A stretch of 64,000 bases of DNA from Paenibacillus sp. 32352. Lineage in GTDB: Bacteria; Bacillota; Bacilli; Paenibacillales; NBRC-103111. Position 1 is the first letter of the stretch. Each line of letters starts with the position of its first letter. The notes under the pieces were generated by a model that was not told where the DNA came from, ran no database searches, and was given only the letters and a program-made list of their open reading frames with translations. Shown here piece by piece: positions 17,895-26,683 of this stretch. Both the position numbers and the translations under genes were made by a program. The stretch covers positions 62,001-126,000 of the forward strand of contig NZ_MZNT01000014.1 in the NCBI RefSeq assembly GCF_002042965.1. The letters run 5' to 3'.

Positions 17895-18485
17895 ATGTAC
17901 GAACTAAGGGATAAGGATTTTATCTTTATTTTCACCGGGCCCAACGGTGCCGGTCGTAAAACGGTCGCACAAATGTCGGGCGAGACGCTCGGAATGAAGA
18001 AAGTGATTTCGTATACCACACGGCCCCCTCGTTCCGCGGAATTCGACGGGCAGGACTACCATTTTGTAACAAGGGATGCGTTTCTTGAAGCGGAACGCAA
18101 TAACGAGTTTGTCGAAGTCATCGAGATGGACGGCAACCATTATGGCGTTAAAGAAAAGGACGTTGCCGAGATGCTTCAGCAATATGGAGCGATCTACCTC
18201 GTTCTGAATCGTTTTGGAGCCGAATCGCTCAAGAAGCTGTATGGCAACAAGGCTGTCCGCATTTTCATTCATGCCGATCTGAAAACCATCGTGAAGCGTG
18301 AAGAGGACCGCGGAGATTCGCCGGAATTGATTCAGCGTTATACCTCCCATTATGAAGAGGAAATGGCGTATAAGGATCAATGCGAGCATGTTTTCGAAAA
18401 TATCGACTTGGCTCATACGGTATTCGATCTCACGAAAACTTTGGATGATAACTATTTGCACCGCAACCTGATTGATAAAGATTAA
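17895..18485 (+). CDS. Guanylate-kinase-like protein with altered P-loop
   Basis: A 196-residue protein with the guanylate kinase fold: P-loop region FTGPNGAGRKTVAQM, the GMP-binding segment SYTTRPPRSAEFDGQDYHFV, then GNHYGVKEKDV, and a lid and Arg region IVKREEDRGDSPELIQR. In true guanylate kinases the P-loop reads GxSGxGK[GS]T; here the lysine position is Arg and the next residue is Lys (GAGRKT). Activity is therefore uncertain; it may be a regulatory or altered-specificity relative. AAGGAGG precedes the ATG. It follows the helicase by 120 bp and ends at a strong terminator. Confidence 0.88.
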   Translation: MYELRDKDFIFIFTGPNGAGRKTVAQMSGETLGMKKVISYTTRPPRSAEFDGQDYHFVTRDAFLEAERNNEFVEVIEMDGNHYGVKEKDVAEMLQQYGAIYLVLNRFGAESLKKLYGNKAVRIFIHADLKTIVKREEDRGDSPELIQRYTSHYEEEMAYKDQCEHVFENIDLAHTVFDLTKTLDDNYLHRNLIDKD

Positions 18486-18541
18486 GTTGCGGAATAAACC
18501 TTTAGAAATAAACCTAACTCTTACAATACGATGTAGGATAC

Positions 18542-18577
18542 AAAAGAGTCCGGCTGTATAAGCCGGACTCTTTTGTA
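18542..18577. terminator. Bidirectional terminator between convergent genes
   Basis: A 14-bp perfect stem aaaagagtccggct / agccggactctttt with a 5-nt loop, flanked by A and T runs. Confidence 0.92.
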
Positions 18578-18597
18578 TGTATCCCCATTCTCCGATG

Positions 18598-19935
18598 TTA
18601 CTTTTTCTTCAACCCTTCAATCAGCTTATTGATTTCTTCATCGCCTTCCCGAAGCGCCGTATTGATATCCTTGCCCTCCAGGATGACATCGAGCAGCTTA
18701 TTATTCACGACAGCATCGGCACCCGTAGGAATCAGCGACATAAGCTCAGGCGATCCGCCGGAAGCCGGAGTCGGTGCGGATTGATTGTAATAGTAAGCGC
18801 CTACATTTTTCCCGCCCATTAAAGGTGAATCGGAACCAAATGCCTTCTTGATCTGATCGTTCGTTGTCGGTGTACGAACTCCCCGCTTGGACTCGGACAT
18901 AAAGAATTCATCGGAGGTCAAATAAGCAAGTACTTCAAATGCGGCTTCCTTGTGCTGGCTTGTCTTCATGATGCTGTACATCCACGGAGACGGCTGGTCG
19001 GCGATTTTGGGTTTATCGGCAAACGTAGGCATAGACACGACGTCCCAATTCATACCCTCCGGTATTAATTTTACGTGGTTCAAGTCATTATTGATAACGG
19101 CCATTGCAATCGTCTGCTCCTTGGCAAACGCCTGAAGCTCCGGATTCGTGGCTCTTGAATTAGGCCTGTTGTTGCCCGGAATTTGATAAATGCGGGCCAG
19201 GTTTTGGTACAGCTTCTTCCACTCCTCGGTATTCAGGCTCGCTTTGCCGGTCACCGGATCCAGCGGTCTTAATCCGTAAGGATTTTCCCTCAATAAATAT
19301 CCGTGGAACGTAGACAGCCCGCGGTATTTCGTTCCGTCGATTTCCCGCGTCATTTTTTTGGCCAGCTCATAGACCTCATCCCAGGTCATTCCGTCCTTCG
19401 GGTAAGGCATGCCGAACTTATCGAATACATCCTTGTTGTAATACATAACGGAGGTGCTCGCAACGAAAGGAAGGCCATAGACGCCTTTGCCGCCGGTGTA
19501 CTGATCCAGCGCCTTCAAGGAGGCAGGGTCCAGACGGTTGGTATCATAGTTATACTTCTTGATTAAATCGGACATATCGTATTCTAGACCCAAGCCCTGA
19601 ATCAGGTTGGGAAACCGGTTGTAGACATACCAGAATATATCCGGCGTTGTCCCGGCCGTGACGAGATCCTCCAGATTGCTGCCTTTTCCGCGTTCAATAT
19701 ATTTCACTGTAATCCATGGGAATTTTTTTCGGATCGGATCTCCAATCTCTTTCTCAAAATCTTCCGGCGTTTTACCCAGTTCCGAAGAAAAAACAAGCTC
19801 AACCGGTTCTCTATTCTGCGGTTCTTTCGCTTTGCCCGAGTCCGCAGTCTTGCCGTCATTGCCCCCTTGGCCGGAAGAACATGCCGATAGCAGCATACTT
19901 AAAGCTAAAAAAGGCACTACCTTGCTCATTTTCAT
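18598..19935 (-). CDS. ABC transporter extracellular solute-binding lipoprotein (family 1)
   Basis: A 445-residue lipoprotein with lipobox LLSAC and a Gly/Asp-rich linker. The body matches family-1 sugar-binding proteins (VPFVASTSVMYYNKDVFDKF, then PYPKDGMTWDEVYELAKKM), so it probably binds an oligosaccharide. AGGAGGGG precedes the ATG. No permease or ATPase gene is adjacent in the window. It lies downstream of the GH105 and FG-GAP genes, but a terminator and its own promoter with a perfect cre site separate it from them. The ligand is probably a pectin-derived oligosaccharide, by context only. Confidence 0.93.
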   Translation of the reverse strand: MKMSKVVPFLALSMLLSACSSGQGGNDGKTADSGKAKEPQNREPVELVFSSELGKTPEDFEKEIGDPIRKKFPWITVKYIERGKGSNLEDLVTAGTTPDIFWYVYNRFPNLIQGLGLEYDMSDLIKKYNYDTNRLDPASLKALDQYTGGKGVYGLPFVASTSVMYYNKDVFDKFGMPYPKDGMTWDEVYELAKKMTREIDGTKYRGLSTFHGYLLRENPYGLRPLDPVTGKASLNTEEWKKLYQNLARIYQIPGNNRPNSRATNPELQAFAKEQTIAMAVINNDLNHVKLIPEGMNWDVVSMPTFADKPKIADQPSPWMYSIMKTSQHKEAAFEVLAYLTSDEFFMSESKRGVRTPTTNDQIKKAFGSDSPLMGGKNVGAYYYNQSAPTPASGGSPELMSLIPTGADAVVNNKLLDVILEGKDINTALREGDEEINKLIEGLKKK

Positions 19936-20016
19936 TCCTGTAACCCCTCCTGAAGATATGTGATATTTTCAAATTTCCAACCAGCGATGCTTTCACACCG
20001 GAGTACAGCGACATTT

Positions 20017-20040
20017 TGTAATCGCTTGCAAACTATTATA
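20017..20040 (-). promoter_or_regulatory. cre site (CcpA) overlapping the promoter of the binding-protein gene
   Basis: Minus strand TGCAAGCGATTACA (20017-20030) agrees with the cre consensus TGNAANCGNTNNCA at every fixed position. It lies four bases downstream of a perfect -10 TATAAT (20035-20040); the -35 is weak. The position predicts catabolite repression of the gene starting at 19935. Confidence 0.7.
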
Positions 20041-20196
20041 TCAGCCCGTTTTTTAAAATTGTGTTGCTGCGTTAGTGTGAAATGTCGTTAGGATATTCTA
20101 AACCTCATGAACCATATGTTGATAACTTTTCATAGGATTGGTTGTCGTACCTTAGGCAGGAATGAATCTTACTCGAACGCTTGGCCCGCTAACAAA

Positions 20197-20400
20197 AATA
20201 ACCCCTCAATGGGGGCCGGACTGTTGCAAAACCTGTTACGCGTGAACTATGCCGCATCTGGAGGCGGGCTATGTCTCTGAGGAGTTTTTTGGGGAACCCC
20301 TATGAGAAAACCTCTATTGGGCCTTTCAAAGACATGCGACCGCGTTTAGAGGTAGATTATATCGCCAAATGGATTGTTCACATCCAATAACCTCGGAGTC
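20197..20400 (+). repeat. Terminator-nested repeat, degraded copy E
   Basis: Starts with hairpin cccc-tcaat-gggg. The left half is recognisable (aacctgttacgcgtgaacta, then ggaggcgggctatgtctctg and aggagttt). It aligns with the left half of the copy at 60319-60580. The central stem is shortened and the right half is barely recognisable. A fragment aataacctcggag at 20386-20398 may be the remains of the second hairpin. Unlike the other copies it is opposed to the upstream gene, GH105. Confidence 0.6.
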
Positions 20401-20414
20401 TTATAAATTATGAT

Positions 20415-20445
20415 AAAAAAAGAGCTGAGCGAATACGCTCAACTC
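20415..20445 (-). terminator. Terminator of the FG-GAP/GH105 pair
   Basis: Minus-strand stem GAGtTGAGCG / CGCTCAgCTC (20422-20445) followed by seven T. The remaining intergenic sequence 19936-20469 holds the cre promoter and repeat copy E but no gene. Confidence 0.85.
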
Positions 20446-20469
20446 CCTTAATAATTAACGATATATCAT

Positions 20470-22647
20470 TTACTGCTCCGCAAGAAATTTGCGCAGCCGG
20501 ATCGTTTCGATCCCTGCGAGCAGCACGATCCCTATACCATGCGTATCATTCAGCAGCCAGGACAATTGATCCTTATAATATAATGAAGAAAAAGAATAGC
20601 CGGATCCCCGGCATACGCCGTAAATGTTGCCGTTCTTATCGATGCAGTGGGCGGCCAAACCGTCCCAGCCCTTGAATACGGCTTGAATGTAAGGCTCCGG
20701 ATTAGGAAGCCAGCCAAATCGTACCGCGCGGGCGAAAGCGTACATGAACATGGAGGTGCAGGAAGCTTCATCATAGGATTCCGGATCGGTCAGCACCTGA
20801 TGCCACAGCCCCCGGACGCCCTGCAGACGCAAATAGCCTTCGCACAATTCCTGCAAAAAGCCTATCAGCTCCTCACGAAGCTTGTGATCCTCTGGCATGA
20901 CCGACAACAGCTCTGTCAGTGAGAACAGCACCCATCCGTTCCCTCTTCCCCAAGGCACGCCGTTCGGTTTATTGAACTTCAAATCGTAGACATGATGCAT
21001 AATTTGCTTATCCGGCATGAAAAGTCTGCTTTTATATAGTAAGAACTGTTTGGCCGCATCGTTCAAATAAGCGATGTCACCCGTCAGCTCGTAATACCTG
21101 CAAAGGAACGGCGTGCTCATATATAAATCGTCGCACCAGATCGTATCCTTCATAAAGTCGACGGTTCCATGTACACGGTACAAGCAGCCATCCTCTAACC
21201 TGTCCTGAACGCTTGAAATATAGCGGGCAATGATATCGGCAGCCCCCCGCGCTCCTTGAAGCTCCCGCTCCTTATTCGTCTGAAGCATAGTGGCGCCGAA
21301 AGAGCCGCAGTCATCCAGACTGTCGATTAGAGTCAACTGGCTGTTCAAGCCCGGAGCGCCATACTGCGTGCTATCCCAATAGGCATACTCATTGAACGAA
21401 GTACACTGCTCAATATGATCGGCCACATAATCGATGTAGGTGGTTCTCCCCAGCTCCTTGCCCGTTTGAAGGATGCCGTACAGTGTTACGCCGAGCGGAT
21501 AGTTCCACTTGCCGAACATAGCATTCTCCAGATAAGGCCTCACCCAGGTATCGGGTCTATCCACACGCCAGTAGGTTTCTTGTCCAAGCAGTCCGAATAC
21601 TTTATCCAGACGGGTAATTTCGTTGGCTGAGGGAGCTGACGCCGAGGAAAACGGCCCAAGATAAAGCCAGGTATCGTTCAAGCCCTCAATAGGATGAGGA
21701 GGAATCCATTGAACGTCATTCCCGGTTAACGCATCAAATTGAATGTCCCAACCGCCGGACTGGCAAGTCGACTGTACAACAACGTCATGAGAACCGGGAG
21801 GTACGGATAAGGAAACCTCGAAGTCGCCGCTGTTCTCGTCTCTTCGCTCCAGGAGCTCGCCATTCATGTAGATGGCCCATGGACCCTCGAACGTTCCTTT
21901 TAATGTGACCCGCTGAGGTCTGTAAGCATGATTATGGAGCCTGGACCATGCAAAAGCCTGTGTCCCGCTTTCTCTCCCGAACATGCGGGCCAAGCGCCCC
22001 TGGCTGCTGCTTTCCTCGGACCACTGGTCACGGGGAAGCCATTGCAATCCGGTATCCGCTTCCGCCGTATCGGCTCCCGGCAGACTCGATGCCGGCCATC
22101 TCTCGACTTGCGGCTCGGTATAGATCCAGCCCTCCTGCCCTTCTCTCTCGGCGGACGGAGCCAAAAAGTGCAGCGGGAAGCCTTTGGCCGAACCGGTACC
22201 GAATCTGCCTCCGCAGCCCGTGCCCGTTTTCACAAATTCCAGCACAAAATGGTTCCAGCCCTGGGACAACCGGGCCCGAAAATCCGTTTTAAGCTCCGGA
22301 AACACGTCCTGATTAATGTTGGACTGAAATTTTTTCTCTCCATTAATATATACTCGCACAGGTCCGTAGCAGCTTACCCGAAAAGGAAGATCATTCTCCT
22401 GATCCATCCACAGCTTGCCCCATACATAAACGAAGCTTCCGTCCGGCATATCCGGAAACACCTCATGAAGCTTCATCTCATAACGGAAATCCTTGTTTCT
22501 GAGAAAGCCTCCCTTATGAAACGTGCGGAAGACCGGTCCTTTCTTCGGATGAGAGCCGATGAACCGGTTGCTTACTGTCGCCAGCACCTCTTCAATAGAT
22601 GCATCGGAGCCTTTCATTATCGAATCGCGTTCATGGAAATAGTTCAT
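20470..22647 (-). CDS. GH105-type unsaturated glucuronyl/rhamnogalacturonyl hydrolase
   Basis: About 725 residues. The N-terminal 400 residues look like beta-sandwich modules (PDGSFVYVWGKLWMD, WAIYMNGELLERR). The C-terminal 330 residues are an (alpha/alpha)6 barrel of the GH105/GH88 kind (MKDTIWCDDLYMSTPFLCRY, then GVPWGRGNGWVLFSLTELL). Such enzymes remove the unsaturated uronic acid left by pectin or rhamnogalacturonan lyases. No signal peptide is visible, so it probably acts in the cytoplasm. The start at 22647 follows AAGGAGG by 10 nt; the frame is open to 22821, but that part overlaps the upstream gene. It lies 16 bp downstream of the FG-GAP gene. Confidence 0.85.
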   Translation of the reverse strand: MNYFHERDSIMKGSDASIEEVLATVSNRFIGSHPKKGPVFRTFHKGGFLRNKDFRYEMKLHEVFPDMPDGSFVYVWGKLWMDQENDLPFRVSCYGPVRVYINGEKKFQSNINQDVFPELKTDFRARLSQGWNHFVLEFVKTGTGCGGRFGTGSAKGFPLHFLAPSAEREGQEGWIYTEPQVERWPASSLPGADTAEADTGLQWLPRDQWSEESSSQGRLARMFGRESGTQAFAWSRLHNHAYRPQRVTLKGTFEGPWAIYMNGELLERRDENSGDFEVSLSVPPGSHDVVVQSTCQSGGWDIQFDALTGNDVQWIPPHPIEGLNDTWLYLGPFSSASAPSANEITRLDKVFGLLGQETYWRVDRPDTWVRPYLENAMFGKWNYPLGVTLYGILQTGKELGRTTYIDYVADHIEQCTSFNEYAYWDSTQYGAPGLNSQLTLIDSLDDCGSFGATMLQTNKERELQGARGAADIIARYISSVQDRLEDGCLYRVHGTVDFMKDTIWCDDLYMSTPFLCRYYELTGDIAYLNDAAKQFLLYKSRLFMPDKQIMHHVYDLKFNKPNGVPWGRGNGWVLFSLTELLSVMPEDHKLREELIGFLQELCEGYLRLQGVRGLWHQVLTDPESYDEASCTSMFMYAFARAVRFGWLPNPEPYIQAVFKGWDGLAAHCIDKNGNIYGVCRGSGYSFSSLYYKDQLSWLLNDTHGIGIVLLAGIETIRLRKFLAEQ

Positions 22648-22663
22648 GATTTCATAGCCTCCT

Positions 22664-23926
22664 TCAGATTTCCCCGCCGGGATAAAGTGTTGAGAGATAC
22701 AACCGCTTGCTTTGCGGCAAAGCTTGTCCAGAGATAGAAGCTGCCATATCGTAATAGCTATAGGAAAAAATCGCCGCCTTCTGATTATCGTAAATGACGA
22801 TTTGCTCCTTGCCGGAGCCAAGCAAGTCGGCGTGGGTTACGTAGCCTTCCATCGGAAACTCGACGACTCTATTCATATAACCGTCATACAGGGCTGGAAG
22901 AACACCGCCGCCTCTCCGGTAAGCCAATATGTAATCCAGCGAGCTGTCATCCCAGCCGCTTACGGTCTCAATGATGGTCAGCCAGCCGTCCGTCTTCCGG
23001 TCCTCTTTCCAAACCTCTTGGCCCTTGGAATCCAGCAAAAAGATGGCATCCTTGCCTTTGCGCGATCCCCGGCCGTCTCCTCTGATGATGCGGTCAAGAC
23101 CGGCAACCTGCAAGCCGGGAAGATCACTGCGAAATTTGCCCAAAGCCACATGCTGGGATTCCACCGATCCATCATAGCGCCACAGCTCCTGTCCGGACGC
23201 ATCGTACATGACCGTCACGCTTCCGCCGATGACGAGCTCCGACTGTCCGTCTCCATTGACGTCCCCGATCCAGATGCAGTCGGCATGATCCTCCAGATCG
23301 CGACAGCTCCATAGGAGCTTGCCGGCGGGATCAAGCAGATCATAGCCTGCCATCACTTCGTCACGTCCGTCGCCGTTAAGGTCGAAGGGCCACGGAAAAT
23401 GTCCCGGATTGCCTTCATGGGTCCACAGCAGCTCGAATTCCGAGTTCAACGCCCACATGCGGTGATACCGGTCCTTCAAGATCACATCCCTTGCGTGGTC
23501 TCCGCCTGTCAGGTTAGCAATAATAATGCAGTCATGAGCTTCAGGGTCGGGGAGCTCAAAGCTTCGCTTCGACTGGCCTGTCCTGCCGTCGAGGATATGA
23601 AACCGATCGTCCATGACGCAAAGCACCTCAAGACAACCGTCGCCATCCCAATCATAAATTTGCGCCGGATAATCCGAACCCGGGCCTCCCGCTTCCGGAT
23701 CGGGAGTGCCTGTCTGCCACAGCAGCCTGCCTTGAAGATCAAATGCGGTTACGCACTGCACCTGATGGGGAATGTACCGCACATCCTGCCGGTTATCGGG
23801 CTGTACCATGACTATCTCCATACGGCCGTCTCCGTCAATATCGCCTAGCAGCATTTTGCAGCGAGGCCCTGCTGCGCTGATATCCAGCTCTCCCAAACTG
23901 CGGACTTCATTCTCAGCCGCTCTCAA
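22664..23926 (-). CDS. FG-GAP/VCBS beta-propeller protein (rhamnogalacturonan-lyase-like)
   Basis: A 420-residue protein with repeated calcium-loop motifs of the DxDGDG type (DIDGDGRMEIVM, DWDGDGCLEVLC, DLNGDGRDEVMAG, DVNGDGQSELVIGG), each marking a propeller blade. This resembles the propeller of family-11 rhamnogalacturonan lyases, though catalytic identity is not proven. No signal peptide is visible. I accept the TTG at 23926 because GGGGG lies about 6 nt upstream. It is the first gene of a two-gene unit with the GH105 enzyme, which suggests sequential breakdown of the same polymer. Confidence 0.75.
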   Translation of the reverse strand: MRAAENEVRSLGELDISAAGPRCKMLLGDIDGDGRMEIVMVQPDNRQDVRYIPHQVQCVTAFDLQGRLLWQTGTPDPEAGGPGSDYPAQIYDWDGDGCLEVLCVMDDRFHILDGRTGQSKRSFELPDPEAHDCIIIANLTGGDHARDVILKDRYHRMWALNSEFELLWTHEGNPGHFPWPFDLNGDGRDEVMAGYDLLDPAGKLLWSCRDLEDHADCIWIGDVNGDGQSELVIGGSVTVMYDASGQELWRYDGSVESQHVALGKFRSDLPGLQVAGLDRIIRGDGRGSRKGKDAIFLLDSKGQEVWKEDRKTDGWLTIIETVSGWDDSSLDYILAYRRGGGVLPALYDGYMNRVVEFPMEGYVTHADLLGSGKEQIVIYDNQKAAIFSYSYYDMAASISGQALPQSKRLYLSTLYPGGEI

Positions 23927-24293
23927 TCGTTCCCCCGCCTTTCATTTTTCGTTCCATGGACCAAAAAGCCACGTATGCCTTCATAGTTTTCCAAGTTCAT
24001 TAGCCAACTTCCTTGCGATGAGTCCTGCACAGATACCTGCCGGTTCCCACAGGATTTGCATTCTTCCTAATCATATCCAGAACAAGCATTTATCTACAAC
24101 CATAAATTTTTGCTGATCCGTCCTTCTCCTGCCGTATTCTGCCGCAGGATGCTTGGACTTTTTTGTTTCATTAGGGGTTTTCAAAAATGATGTAAAAATA
24201 GTGAAGGTTCTGCCCCTCCTCTGTTCGCATCGTAGCCCAAAATAAGTTAAACTGAAAGGGAAGAACCTAACTATCATCTTCGGAGGTTTCCTT
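23927..24293. other. Divergent intergenic region without a gene
   Basis: This 367-bp stretch separates the divergent FG-GAP and CvfC-like genes and must hold both promoters. I see a small hairpin (tcctgc / gcagga, about 24127-24149) but no convincing promoter, riboswitch or small gene. Confidence 0.5.
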
Positions 24294-25448
24294 ATGAAGC
24301 TTATTTCTATAGAACCGACGCCAAGTCCCAATTCCATGAAGCTTAATGTGGATGAAGTGCTGCCGCGGGGCGTGCGGCTGACCTATACATCCAGCCAGGC
24401 CGGGGAAGCGCCCGAGCCGCTCAAAAGCTTATTGGCAATCGAAGGAGTGCGCAGCCTGTTTCGGACCGCGGATTTCATCGCACTTGATCGCAAGCCGAGC
24501 GCCGATTGGGCCGCTATTCTTGCTTCGGCGAGACAGCTGCTGCAAACGGACAGCGGCGAAGGTCCGTCAGCCGAACAAGCAGCAGGCCCTTCGACAAGCT
24601 TCGGAGAAGCCCAAGTGCTGGTCCAAATGTATCGGGGCATTCCGATTCAGGTACGTGTCAAATCTGGGGATAGAGAGGTGCGGTCCGCTCTCCCCGCCAT
24701 CTTCAGCGATGCGGTTCAGCGGGCTGCAGGCTCATCGATGATCAGAGAACGGAAGCTGGAGGAATTCGGGGTTCGTTACGGTGAGCTGGAGGAGATTGCG
24801 GCGGAAATCGTCAGCGAATTGGAAGCCTCCTACACTGAGGAACGGCTCGATGAGCTGGTGAAGCAGGCCATAGAGCAGGGCAGTAGTGCTCAGGATGCTC
24901 CCCCGCCGCCCGCACGGCCTGCTCCCTTATCCTTGTCCGAGTTGGAAGAGCAATTCCAGTCCGAGGATTGGAAGCATCGTTACGCCGCTTTAGAGCGCTT
25001 CGAGCCGACTATGGAAGCTCTGCCGCTGCTGGCCAAGGCGTTGTCCGACGATAACGCGTCGATCCGGCGTCTGGCCGTCGTCTATCTGGGCGACCTGCGC
25101 CAATCGGAGGCGCTGCCTTATTTGTTCCAGGCACTCAAGGATTCTACCGCAGCGGTTCGCCGTACAGCCGGCGATACCTTATCCGATCTGGGCGACCCGG
25201 CAGCTATCGGTCCCATGATGGAAGCCTTGAGCGACAAAAACAAGCTCGTTCGCTGGCGCGCGGCCCGCTTCCTCTACGAGGTTGGGGACGAATCCGCCAT
25301 AGAGGCGCTGCGCAAGGCTTCCAACGATCCGGAGTTTGAAGTGCAGCTTCAAGCCAAGATCGCCTTGGAAAGAATCGAGCGCGGCGAGGAAGCGGCGGGC
25401 TCGGTATGGCAGCAAATGACGGAAAGCCGCAAAGAAGGTAAAGAGTAG
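24294..25448 (+). CDS. CvfC-like protein: NifU-N domain plus HEAT repeats
   Basis: A 384-residue cytoplasmic protein. The N-terminal 85 residues match the NifU_N scaffold-like domain (IEPTPSPNSMKLNVDE), then a conserved-virulence-factor region (about 105-215), then HEAT-like repeats from about 235 (KALSDDNASIRRLAVVYLGD, DSTAAVRRTAGDTLSDLGD, DKNKLVRWRAARFLYEVGD). The arrangement matches the conserved virulence factor C family of Bacillota, of unknown biochemical role. CGGAGG precedes the ATG. Single gene ending at the terminator at 25546. Confidence 0.88.
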   Translation: MKLISIEPTPSPNSMKLNVDEVLPRGVRLTYTSSQAGEAPEPLKSLLAIEGVRSLFRTADFIALDRKPSADWAAILASARQLLQTDSGEGPSAEQAAGPSTSFGEAQVLVQMYRGIPIQVRVKSGDREVRSALPAIFSDAVQRAAGSSMIRERKLEEFGVRYGELEEIAAEIVSELEASYTEERLDELVKQAIEQGSSAQDAPPPPARPAPLSLSELEEQFQSEDWKHRYAALERFEPTMEALPLLAKALSDDNASIRRLAVVYLGDLRQSEALPYLFQALKDSTAAVRRTAGDTLSDLGDPAAIGPMMEALSDKNKLVRWRAARFLYEVGDESAIEALRKASNDPEFEVQLQAKIALERIERGEEAAGSVWQQMTESRKEGKE

Positions 25449-25545
25449 GCTTGCAGCTGGAGAAACCCGGATGCTCGAGCCACAGCATTGGCTAGATGGC
25501 ATGAACCGCGTAACGGTTCAATGCATTAATATTGTATGTGGTTAA

Positions 25546-25587
25546 AAGCAAGAAGCCCCCTAGGCATCCTAGGGGGTTTCTTGCTTT
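25546..25587. terminator. Strong bidirectional terminator
   Basis: A 17-bp stem with core gccccctagg / cctagggggt and outer aagcaaga / tttcttgctt. It overlaps the last codons of the convergent MBL gene, which ends at 25569. Confidence 0.9.
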
Positions 25588-26507
25588 AGCGTCTCGCCAT
25601 GCAGGAGAATGCGCAGCGACTGCTCGGGAAGCTCCCGCCGCTGCCATTCCGCCATGAGTCGATCCAGCGCCTCGCGCGGGGTATCGTCCGCCAGCCGGAA
25701 GGCACCGTAGTGCATCGGGATGAATATCTCCCCCTGCACGTCGAGGAAAGCTTGCACGGCCTCCTCCGGCGTGACGTGCTGCATAGACATAAACCACTCG
25801 GGCTCATAGGCGCCGATGGGCATCAAAGCATAGCGGATCGCGAAGCGCTCGCCGATCTGCCGAAATCCGGGGAAGTAGCCGCTGTCCCCGGCAAAATAAA
25901 TCGCCTCGCGCCCTCCGCTTCGCTGCGCGGGCTGAAGGACCCAGCCGCCCCAATGGGAGCGGTTGGTGTCCCACAGCGTACGGCGCGTCCAATGCTGCGC
26001 CGGAACGAAATGCAGCTCGAGGCTCCCGAGCTGCGCATGCCCCCACCAGCTGAGCTCCGTGACGCGAGCAAAGCCTCGGGCCCGCAGCTTGCTGCCGAGT
26101 CCCTCCGGCACGAACAGCTGGGCGGTTTTAAAAGAACGCAGCGAACGCATATCCATATGATCGTAATGGCTGTGCGAGAGCAGCACCGCATCGATCGGAG
26201 GCAGCTCCTCCATACGCAAGCCCGGAGGCGCCAGCCTTTTGGCAAAGCCCATCCGTTCGGCCCATACCGGGTCCGTCAAAAGGTTCATCCCCCCAAGCTG
26301 AATAAGAAAAGAGGAATGCCCGATCCAAGTAATCGTCGTATCCTGCCGGTTGCCGCACAAATAATCGATTTGTTTATGCTCTGCGGCCGGGACCGTGTAA
26401 GACAAATCCTTCACCTTTGCCTTCCGCTCCCTCTGCCACTGCCGAATCTCTTTGAAGCCCTTCAGGTTTTTGACCCCATTCATATTCTCGTATCGTTTTC
26501 CCGCCAT
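25569..26507 (-). CDS. MBL-fold metallohydrolase (UlaG/NAPE-PLD-like)
   Basis: A 312-residue protein with the metal-binding motif HSHYDHMD, the upstream TWIGHSSFLIQLGGMNLLTD segment, a further metal ligand in FAGDSGYF and a C-terminal IPMHYGAF. This pattern belongs to the UlaG/NAPE-phospholipase-D branch of the metallo-beta-lactamase superfamily. The substrate is unknown. GGAGG lies 5 nt before the ATG. The gene is very GC-rich and its stop codon falls within the terminator stem shared with the CvfC-like gene. Confidence 0.9.
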   Translation of the reverse strand: MAGKRYENMNGVKNLKGFKEIRQWQRERKAKVKDLSYTVPAAEHKQIDYLCGNRQDTTITWIGHSSFLIQLGGMNLLTDPVWAERMGFAKRLAPPGLRMEELPPIDAVLLSHSHYDHMDMRSLRSFKTAQLFVPEGLGSKLRARGFARVTELSWWGHAQLGSLELHFVPAQHWTRRTLWDTNRSHWGGWVLQPAQRSGGREAIYFAGDSGYFPGFRQIGERFAIRYALMPIGAYEPEWFMSMQHVTPEEAVQAFLDVQGEIFIPMHYGAFRLADDTPREALDRLMAEWQRRELPEQSLRILLHGETLKQETP

Positions 26508-26683
26508 AGACTCCTCCGCCCTGCCCTTTATCTTTTCGCCGAATCTTCACGAGCTGACTAGATAGCATGAAAAAACCATTCTCATTCTACTATACCGTTT
26601 ACGCCGGCTCCGTGCAAAACCACAGAGTCGCAGCTCTGCGGGCAAGTTAAGGAGCGTCCTGCCAAGGTGAAGCATCGGGTGAA

